From contig NZ_JAJTUT010000001.1 of assembly GCF_022399565.1 (NCBI RefSeq), forward strand, positions 1-64,000: a stretch of DNA of 64,000 nt, given 5' to 3'. This document shows, in pieces, positions 58,130 to 64,000 of the stretch. Made by a program: the position numbers and the translations under genes. A model generated the notes under the pieces. It made no database searches. It had not been told where the DNA came from and saw only the letters and a program-made list of their open reading frames with translations. Position 1 is the first letter of the stretch; every line of letters starts with the position of its first letter. This stretch comes from Flavobacterium algicola (GTDB lineage Bacteria; Bacteroidota; Bacteroidia; Flavobacteriales; Flavobacteriaceae).

Positions 58130-58747
58130 ATGAGTTTACCTAAATACCTTACTAGCCGCGTATTTCTTATACAAGCTTTTTTGGCACTTTTAATTATTGT
58201 TGTTTTAGCCTATTTGTTGATGCATTGGTTGACATTTACTACAGATCATGGAAATGAGATTACGGTTCCTAATTTGAGCAAGTTGACAGAGGAGCAAGTA
58301 GAAGAGAAATTGGATGAATTGGATTTGACCTATGTTATTCTAGACAGTTTAGACTTTAGAAGCGGTTACCCAAAATACAGCGTAGTACAACAAGACCCGT
58401 TACCTGGTGCAAAAGTAAAGGTGGGAAGAAAAGTATATCTTAAAATAAACTCTTCTGGCTTTTCATCTGTAAAGGTTCCAGATCTTATAGAGAAAACATA
58501 CAGAGAAGCTGTTCCTACTTTGAGAGCATTGGGACTGCAAGAAGGTTCAATTACATATATACCGAATTTAGGAAAAGATATGGTGCTAGAGATGCGTAGT
58601 AAAGGACGCAACATAAGCCCAGGAGATAAAGTTTTGAAGGGTACTAAAATTGATTTGGTTTTGGGAGATGGAAAAGCGAGTTATGAAGAATTTACACCAA
58701 CGGACACAATAGAGAGTCCAACAGATGAAATGCCAAATGAACAATAA
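58130..58747 (+). CDS. Membrane-anchored PASTA-domain protein
   Basis: A 205-residue protein. One transmembrane helix (about residues 11-33) is followed by two to three PASTA repeats (about 38-185), with typical V-P-N-L, V-V-x-Q-x-P and V-P-D-L segments. PASTA domains bind peptidoglycan fragments or beta-lactams in kinases and penicillin-binding proteins. Here there is no kinase or transpeptidase domain, so it is a bare wall-binding protein, as is common at this locus in the phylum. Its end overlaps the start of the next gene. Confidence 0.9.
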   Translation: MSLPKYLTSRVFLIQAFLALLIIVVLAYLLMHWLTFTTDHGNEITVPNLSKLTEEQVEEKLDELDLTYVILDSLDFRSGYPKYSVVQQDPLPGAKVKVGRKVYLKINSSGFSSVKVPDLIEKTYREAVPTLRALGLQEGSITYIPNLGKDMVLEMRSKGRNISPGDKVLKGTKIDLVLGDGKASYEEFTPTDTIESPTDEMPNEQ

Positions 58748-59777
58748 TATAGAGTCGATAGACTTAGAAGAAGAATTATTTGAACACCATCGATTTGAGG
58801 TGACCAAAGGTCAAACGCCATTGAGAATCGATAAATATTTAATGGGATTGATCCAAAACGCAACTAGAAATAAAATTCAGATTGCTGCGACGGAAGGTAA
58901 TATTTTTGCAAATGATATTCCGGTAAAATCCAATTACAAAGTTAAACCATTTGATGTGGTGACTGTGATGTTAACGCATCCTCCTTATGAAAATCACATT
59001 CTTCCCGAAAATATCCCGTTGGACATTGTTTATGAAGATGACGTTTTATTACTTGTCAACAAAGAACCAGGATTGGTAGTACACCCAGGTCATGGGAATT
59101 ACACAGGAACTTTGGTGAATGCATTGGCTTTTCATTTTGAAAATTTACCCATGAATAGCAGCGAACGTCCAGGTTTGGTACATCGTATTGATAAGGATAC
59201 ATCTGGTTTACTAGTTATTGCCAAAACTGAGGCGGCTATGACGCACTTGGCTAAACAATTTGAAGCTAAAACCACAGAAAGAGAATACGTTGCCCTTGTT
59301 TGGGGAAATATTGACGAAGAAGGTGGTACTATAGAAGGAAATTTGGCTCGCCACTTAAAAGATCGTATGCAAATGGCTGTTTATGCTGACCCAGAAGTGG
59401 GAAAACCTGCAATCACACATTATAAAGTATTAGAACGTTTTGGTTATGTGACTTTGGTTTCTTGTGTGTTGGAGACAGGACGTACACACCAAATACGTGC
59501 TCATATGAAACACATCGGGCATCCTATCTTTAACGACGAACGATACGGAGGTCACTTGATTTTAAAGGGAACAACTTTTACCAAATACAAGCAATTTATT
59601 GACAATTGTTTCAAAGTATTACCTAGACAAGCATTACATGCTAAAACACTAGGTTTTGTGCACCCTACGACAAAAGAGCATATGCGCTTTGATACCGATT
59701 TGCCAAATGATTTCCAGGAATGTATTGACAAATGGAGAGGCTATTCTAAATCGCATGTCGTTGATGACGAAGCGTAA
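58737..59777 (+). CDS. rluD: RluA/RluD family 23S rRNA pseudouridine synthase
   Basis: A 346-residue protein. An S4 domain (about residues 18-70) precedes the synthase with the catalytic H-R-I-D-K-D-T-S-G and G-R-T-H-Q-I-R motifs. It makes pseudouridine in 23S rRNA, with RluD positions 1911, 1915 and 1917 the likely target. ATG 58737 overlaps the PASTA gene by 11 bases; an ATG at 58725 is the alternative. The overlap points to translational coupling. A bidirectional terminator follows. Confidence 0.93.
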   Translation: MNNNIESIDLEEELFEHHRFEVTKGQTPLRIDKYLMGLIQNATRNKIQIAATEGNIFANDIPVKSNYKVKPFDVVTVMLTHPPYENHILPENIPLDIVYEDDVLLLVNKEPGLVVHPGHGNYTGTLVNALAFHFENLPMNSSERPGLVHRIDKDTSGLLVIAKTEAAMTHLAKQFEAKTTEREYVALVWGNIDEEGGTIEGNLARHLKDRMQMAVYADPEVGKPAITHYKVLERFGYVTLVSCVLETGRTHQIRAHMKHIGHPIFNDERYGGHLILKGTTFTKYKQFIDNCFKVLPRQALHAKTLGFVHPTTKEHMRFDTDLPNDFQECIDKWRGYSKSHVVDDEA

Positions 59778-59831
59778 ATAGAAGATCTTAATCACCTATC
59801 TAATAAATGCAGTAGTGCATGTAGAAAATAT

Positions 59832-59875
59832 AAAAAAGGTTAATTACTTAATTTGATAAGTAATTAACCTTTTTT
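59832..59875. terminator. Bidirectional terminator between rluD and the lectin-like gene
   Basis: A 19-bp perfect stem (core AGGTTAATTACTTA / TAAGTAATTAACCT) with a 6-base loop, flanked by A and T runs, between convergent genes. Confidence 0.92.
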
Positions 59876-59876
59876 A

Positions 59877-61760
59877 TTATCGTTTTAGAGAGAAATGACC
59901 CTTTGCTTCTCTCCCATCTTCCAACTTTACAGTGTACCAGTAATCACTTGCAGGCAATTGTTTGCTATTGTATGTACCATTCCAACCTTGGCCCAAGGGA
60001 TTTAACTGTTTTAAAAATTTTCCGTAACGATCATAGACATTAATAATTGTATTGGCGTTAAAAGTGCTGTCTATACCTTTGATGTTCCAATAATCATTAT
60101 ATCCGTCTCCATTTGGAGTAAAGAATTGCGGTGCCCCTACTATATATATCGTTTTTGAATCGAAAAAACCACAAGAACTATTGTCTTTTACGTACACTTC
60201 ATACTTTCCTGGCTCAATTGAATTAAAAAAATTGGATTCCTGAAATGGTCCAGTACTACCATTAATACTATATAGATTTTGTCCGAGTTCATTTTCTAAA
60301 GTTATTGTCACAGAATTTATTGCCGATAAGTCTGTGATTGCTACAGAAGCAATTTTAATATTGGATGTCACCAGAAATGGAATTATTATAGTTGCCTTGC
60401 AACTTGGAACCACTGTACTGGCTACTTCGGCAGTTATATTTTGGCTGCTGGTAATAAAGGGATTTGGCAACGGACTAGGTAATGCATTTCCACCCTCATC
60501 TTTGTAAGTTACAGTGACATTTGTTTGCGTACCTATAAGAGTATTTTGAAAAGTAGCAGTATCAAATGATGCCTCTTCGTCTAATGTTATCGGATTTATA
60601 CTAGAAATACACGAAGTGGTTAAATTTGGATTGATCGAAAAGGCTTTTGGAGAAATTTTGTCAATTTCATAAAACAAAGGGTGAATTGTGCCATTGCTTA
60701 GCAAATCTAATCTGTACTTTTCTATACCCGGCTGCGTAATGATATTTAAATCTGATTTCGTTTCTCCTGAGAGTATATCATAATTACTAGTAATTTCATT
60801 TAACTTGTACCATTGCAAGGAAGTTGTTTGCATAAATTCAAATACAGGATATGAATTGTTAACAGGGGTATCATTGGGGGAATCGTTCCATTTGATCCCT
60901 CTATTTTGATATTCAAACTGACCGTAATCTTCGTCATGAATACCACCAATCTCATAAATTTCAGTATCGGGCGATCCATCTCTTCGATCATTTGGCTCAC
61001 CAGAACTCCAATTGGAATAGGTAAGCGGACTTCCATCAACCCAATACCAACCTGTTTGTGTTCGCGTATCACTGTAATCACTAGCTGAGCCGTATTGTTT
61101 TAAACCTAACCAAAAAACTATGCCATCATCACCTATTGCCCCATTCGTAAGTCCACCAATAGCCATTAATCCGTTGTAGACCATTGTCTCCTCATTGGCG
61201 CTATTGATTATATACATTGCCGCACCAGGAATACTATTGATGAAAGAATTAGCATCTTCCCAACTTTGTTTTAATCTTTTTACATAATAAGAGGAATTGT
61301 CAATACTAGTAATTTTGGTGAGATCAAGTCCTGCCCCACTTGTATTATTCTTTTCAAATTCTTCGTTTGATAAAATATTATTTGCTGTGATTGTAACAGA
61401 TTCTCCATCACAAATATTCATTGTTTTATTTGCCGTAAGATTTGGTGTTATTTGGTACGCTATGGTTTTAAGCCGTACTCCAATAGATGCGAAAGGATTT
61501 GTTTCAAGATAATATTTTTGACCACTAATTAAAGGAGTGCTTAGCGGAATTAAGTTGCCACCTGTTTGTGCATCGTACCAACTAACAATTGATCCAGTAG
61601 GTAAGTCAATAACTGTTAAATCAGAAACTAAGTACGTTTTGGTAGATGAATTAATAAATGTAAAAGTAGTTGCTACTTTTACATTTTGAGCCCAACAGTG
61701 CTGCATAATTAAAATTAGAAAGCATTGTAAAAATATTTTCTTCAAACGAGATAATTCCAT
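59877..61760 (-). CDS. C-type-lectin-like protein with T9SS type B sorting domain
   Basis: A 627-residue protein from ATG 61760. A signal peptide (about residues 1-24, ending C-W-A-Q) follows the start. Residues 150-310 form a C-type-lectin-like domain with the W-L-G-L core and G-W-Y-W-V-D-G-S-P-L-T-Y-S-N-W-S-S-G-E-P-N-D, but without cysteines. Beta-rich regions follow, and the last 85 residues are a type B T9SS sorting domain (F-F-T-P-N-G-D-G-Y-N-D-Y-W ... V-Y-D-R-Y-G-K). It is a secreted, cell-surface or SprF-linked adhesin or carbohydrate binder. An ATG at 61853 lies upstream of the promoter box 61798-61805 and was not used. Confidence 0.9.
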   Translation of the reverse strand: MELSRLKKIFLQCFLILIMQHCWAQNVKVATTFTFINSSTKTYLVSDLTVIDLPTGSIVSWYDAQTGGNLIPLSTPLISGQKYYLETNPFASIGVRLKTIAYQITPNLTANKTMNICDGESVTITANNILSNEEFEKNNTSGAGLDLTKITSIDNSSYYVKRLKQSWEDANSFINSIPGAAMYIINSANEETMVYNGLMAIGGLTNGAIGDDGIVFWLGLKQYGSASDYSDTRTQTGWYWVDGSPLTYSNWSSGEPNDRRDGSPDTEIYEIGGIHDEDYGQFEYQNRGIKWNDSPNDTPVNNSYPVFEFMQTTSLQWYKLNEITSNYDILSGETKSDLNIITQPGIEKYRLDLLSNGTIHPLFYEIDKISPKAFSINPNLTTSCISSINPITLDEEASFDTATFQNTLIGTQTNVTVTYKDEGGNALPSPLPNPFITSSQNITAEVASTVVPSCKATIIIPFLVTSNIKIASVAITDLSAINSVTITLENELGQNLYSINGSTGPFQESNFFNSIEPGKYEVYVKDNSSCGFFDSKTIYIVGAPQFFTPNGDGYNDYWNIKGIDSTFNANTIINVYDRYGKFLKQLNPLGQGWNGTYNSKQLPASDYWYTVKLEDGREAKGHFSLKR

Positions 61761-61797
61761 AGTTGTTAAATCGTATTTTATTGAACACAAATATAAT

Positions 61798-61805
61798 TCT
61801 TTTGA
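61798..61805 (-). promoter_or_regulatory. -7 box TATATTTG of the lectin-like gene
   Basis: On the minus strand TATATTTG lies 37 bp before ATG 61760 and downstream of the alternative ATG 61853. This favours the shorter protein. Confidence 0.5.
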
Positions 61806-62044
61806 AAGTTTGAAACCCAGTTTAATAAGAATGAAAACTATTTGAATTTTCATTTTTATTGCAATATGATCCCTTTGGAGACATTTTCTATAGATAACAA
61901 ACCGATTTCACTTTGCAACTAAGCATTATTCACAATTTTTAGTACATAGCGCTAAAGTATTTTAAACAAATTATTAGCAAAAGTGAAGATTGAAGTTTTT
62001 TTCTTCCTTTAAACGACTTTATTTTATAAAATGTCTTTTTGTAG

Positions 62045-62052
62045 TAATTTTG
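62045..62052 (+). promoter_or_regulatory. -7 box TAATTTTG of the 126-residue gene
   Basis: TAATTTTG matches the consensus, 35 bp before ATG 62088. Confidence 0.45.
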
Positions 62053-62087
62053 TAATCAGTTACTTAGAAACTTAATACTACCACGGT

Positions 62088-62468
62088 ATGGGAAATATAT
62101 TCGATCCAATTTACAGGCAAGGTTACATGGAGGGTTATGCTACTGGATTTGATCCCCTAGGACAATTAAATTATGATATTCAAAATTGTAGTGCATTTTA
62201 TTCTGGCTTCCTATGTGGCAGATCTGATTATGAAAGATTGAACGGGAAGATAGCAGAAGGCATTCCAAGTAGAATTGTAACAAAGAAAGTGCTAGATGAA
62301 TTTCAATTAGCAGGAATGTTAGGGATGGATATTGATTCTGATAATTTCACGCACTATCAATTAACCATTATAGAAGATTGGTATAAAAGTGGCATAGAGA
62401 ATTATGATCTTAATCAGAGTTTATCATTACTATCATTACTTGAAAATGAAGGAATTCAAATGATGTAA
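62088..62468 (+). CDS. Conserved-looking hypothetical protein, 126 residues
   Basis: A soluble, acidic 126-residue protein with no signal peptide or membrane helix. The N-terminal half has aromatic and glycine-rich motifs (Y-M-E-G-Y-A-T-G-F and F-Y-S-G-F-L-C-G-R-S-D-Y-E-R), the C-terminal half is helical. I do not recognise the family. It has its own promoter box and a strong terminator, so it is an independent unit. Codon use looks like the neighbours. Confidence 0.7.
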   Translation: MGNIFDPIYRQGYMEGYATGFDPLGQLNYDIQNCSAFYSGFLCGRSDYERLNGKIAEGIPSRIVTKKVLDEFQLAGMLGMDIDSDNFTHYQLTIIEDWYKSGIENYDLNQSLSLLSLLENEGIQMM

Positions 62469-62475
62469 TTTTATT

Positions 62476-62524
62476 AAAATGAAAATCCCCTTAACTATTA
62501 AATTGTTAAGGGGATTTTCATTTT
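62476..62524. terminator. Bidirectional terminator after the 126-residue gene
   Basis: A 20-bp perfect stem (core GAAAATCCCCTTAAC / GTTAAGGGGATTTTC) with a 9-base loop, flanked by A and T runs, between convergent genes. Confidence 0.92.
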
Positions 62525-62526
62525 AA

Positions 62527-63873
62527 TTACTTTTTAGCTACTGCTGGTACTACAGTTTCAATCTGACTTTTCTGGTTGTACAATTCGATCTCTTTTTTTA
62601 CTAATCTCTGTTTAAGCCAATCTGCAAGCTTTTTCTCGCTCTCAACATTCAACGGACTTTTACTCTTGTAAATTAAAACCGGTACAACTTTTAGACTGTC
62701 TGTTTGTTCATTAAAGCTGTGATTTGATATAGCTATATTTACCACCTCTGGAAAAAGTATTTTAATTTCTGCCAGTAGTTCTTTATTATTATAACGATCA
62801 TCTGCCAATTGCTTTTTCAAGTTTAAAATGGCGACATCTTTCTCACTTAATACTGATTTATTGTATTTAATTTCGTTTAAAATGTCACTTTTCAAATCGG
62901 TTGTATCCTGTATAATCAATAATTTAGTATCCTTGATTTCATAAGACTCCAACTTAGAATTAAGTTCCTTAATCTCCTTATCACTAAATTTTTTTGTTAA
63001 AAATCCTAATTCTAATTTTTTAGGATTCTGACTAAAAAGTGTTTTCTTGTATAATATTGTAATTCCTTTGTTTGTGAATTCATTTTCCATAAATACATCA
63101 ACATCATGCTGAAACTTTTTCTGTTCGAAAAGCTGGTAGGCAAAATAGATACTTGGAACGATAAGTATGGTAATCAAGGAACTTATAATGTATTTAACCT
63201 TTTTTTGATTGGTTTCTTGAAGCTGCTTTTTTATAGGATATTTTAAATACTTAACTATCAAGAAGGTAGAGATACAAATAAATACGCAATTGATTGTATA
63301 CAAATAAAATGCTCCTAGAAAAAATCGTACGCTCCCGATCGCTAATCCATATCCTGCTGTACATAGGGGAGGCATTAAGGCTGTTGCAATTGCAACTCCG
63401 GGAATAGGATTTCCTTTTTCTACTCTAGTTATAGCTATTGCCCCTACTAGACCTCCCGAAAAGGCAATAATTATATCGTAGAAATTGGGAGCCGTCCTAG
63501 ATAATAATTCAGGTTGCGTTTCTTTAAACGGACTTATATAGAAGTATAGTGTAGAAAAAAACAACCCAACAACTGTGGCAATTAATAAATTTTTAAGGGA
63601 TATCTTTAATAAATTAAAATCATATGTACCTAGTCCAAAACCAGCACCAACTATCGGCCCCATTAAGGGAGAGATTAGCATGGCACCAATTATAACCGCC
63701 GCGGAGTTCACATTTAACCCTACAGAAGCTACTACAATAGCACAAGCTAAAATCCAGAGATTAGCTCCGCTAAAGGAAATATTCATTTTAACATTGTCTA
63801 GAACTTTCGCTCTTTCTTCTTCACCTTGATTAAGGTTGATAAAGCTAATAAATCGACTAATTAGCTTTTCCAT
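62527..63873 (-). CDS. DUF389 (TIGR00341-type) membrane protein
   Basis: A 448-residue protein from ATG 63873, which has an AGGA ribosome-binding sequence upstream; an ATG at 63915 is less likely because it lies deep in the nhaA frame. Residues 35-220 contain six or seven helices with A-M-L-I-S-P-L-M-G-P-I-V-G-A-G and A-T-A-L-M-P-P-L-C-T-A-G-Y-G, the DUF389 core. A further helix lies near 225-250, and the last 200 residues are a periplasmic or cytoplasmic alpha/beta domain. The family is of unknown function. The start overlaps the end of nhaA by 17 bases. Confidence 0.88.
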   Translation of the reverse strand: MEKLISRFISFINLNQGEEERAKVLDNVKMNISFSGANLWILACAIVVASVGLNVNSAAVIIGAMLISPLMGPIVGAGFGLGTYDFNLLKISLKNLLIATVVGLFFSTLYFYISPFKETQPELLSRTAPNFYDIIIAFSGGLVGAIAITRVEKGNPIPGVAIATALMPPLCTAGYGLAIGSVRFFLGAFYLYTINCVFICISTFLIVKYLKYPIKKQLQETNQKKVKYIISSLITILIVPSIYFAYQLFEQKKFQHDVDVFMENEFTNKGITILYKKTLFSQNPKKLELGFLTKKFSDKEIKELNSKLESYEIKDTKLLIIQDTTDLKSDILNEIKYNKSVLSEKDVAILNLKKQLADDRYNNKELLAEIKILFPEVVNIAISNHSFNEQTDSLKVVPVLIYKSKSPLNVESEKKLADWLKQRLVKKEIELYNQKSQIETVVPAVAKK

Positions 63874-64000
63874 TCTGATTTCCTTTGAAAGTTTGTTTAA
63901 GGAAGAAGAAACCAATTATACCCGCTATAAGTGATGAAAGTAAAATAACAAATTTAGCATTGTTTATAATTTGAACATCTTCAAAAGCAAGTAACGTGAT
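63857..64000 (-). CDS. nhaA: Na+/H+ antiporter NhaA, C-terminal fragment cut by window edge
   Basis: An open minus-strand frame enters at 64000 and ends at TAG 63859-63857, giving 47 residues. L-L-A-F-E-D (residues 3-8), N-A-K-F-V-I-L-L-S-S-L and I-A-G-I-I-G-F-F-F-L match the last helix of NhaA antiporters, which exchange Na+ for H+ across the inner membrane. The tail is short, polar and Lys/Asn-rich. The stop lies inside the DUF389 gene (17-base overlap), which suggests coupled translation. The rest of the gene lies to the right. Confidence 0.8.
   Translation of the reverse strand: MTLLAFEDVQIINNAKFVILLSSLIAGIIGFFFLKQTFKGNQNGKAN

Noticed and set aside
61761..61853. Longer N-terminus of the lectin-like protein
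   Set aside because: The -7 box lies downstream of ATG 61853 and the signal peptide starts at 61760.

Overview
The window is a chromosomal segment from a member of the Bacteroidota, most likely Flavobacteriaceae and probably Flavobacterium. The signs are an AT-rich composition, many matches to the Bacteroidota -7 promoter box TAnnTTTG, a protein with a type B sorting domain for the type IX secretion system, a ddl/PASTA/rluD/coaD neighbourhood, and two members of a palindromic intergenic repeat family that I recall from Flavobacterium genomes. No rRNA, tRNA, CRISPR array, prophage or insertion sequence was seen. Gene assignments rest on reading motifs and family resemblance; no database search was run.

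Layout. (1) 1-6.4 kb, accessory surface region: a cell-surface protein cut by the left edge (minus strand), a PI-PLC-like protein (minus), a decayed copy of the surface gene's leader, and a TPR/transmembrane/HTH regulator (plus). Two copies of a 39-bp element containing the direct repeat TGTCCC-N5-TGTCCC link them. (2) 6.5-10.1 kb: a bile-acid-symporter-like transporter, then a TetR regulator and a short-chain dehydrogenase, each behind a near-identical palindromic operator, then a lipoprotein alpha/beta hydrolase. (3) 10.3-35.2 kb, mostly housekeeping: SIMPL protein, rhomboid protease, lipid A-type acyltransferase, GlmM, ACP phosphodiesterase, gamma-glutamyltransferase, CLC channel, a 41-residue membrane protein, UvrA, DUF748 protein, glycosyltransferase, serine deaminase, NCS2 permease, cysteine synthase family enzyme, S9 peptidase, YbaB, RNA methyltransferase, another methyltransferase and a ZIP transporter.

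(4) 35.3-46.2 kb, DNA repair and mutagenesis island: a short DnaE-type polymerase, a five-copy 109-bp tandem repeat, a Y-family polymerase, a divergent LexA-like HTH-S24 repressor with a palindrome over its own promoter, an exonuclease/GIY-YIG fusion, LigD and Ku. The repressor keeps the self-cleavage site and the Ser/Lys dyad with LexA-like spacing. It is a good candidate for a damage-responsive switch of a translesion polymerase pair, next to an end-joining module. (5) 46.2-48.4 kb: small stress-type genes (membrane protein, DUF2158-like, lone receiver domain, glycine-zipper protein).

(6) 48.6-54.8 kb, hexuronate catabolism: SDR-type mannonate oxidoreductase, UxuA, UxaC, an ExuT-like transporter and a GH88 unsaturated glucuronyl hydrolase lipoprotein. 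A LacI-type palindrome sits at the presumed transcription start. The set would release unsaturated or free uronate from oligosaccharides, import it and take it to D-mannonate and 2-keto-3-deoxygluconate; the KDG kinase and aldolase are not in the window. (7) 54.9-64 kb: PhnA-like protein, CoaD, a DUF421 protein with an added zinc ribbon, Ddl, PASTA protein, RluD-type pseudouridine synthase, a T9SS-secreted C-type-lectin-like protein, an unknown 126-residue protein, a DUF389 membrane protein, and the last 47 residues of an NhaA antiporter cut by the right edge.
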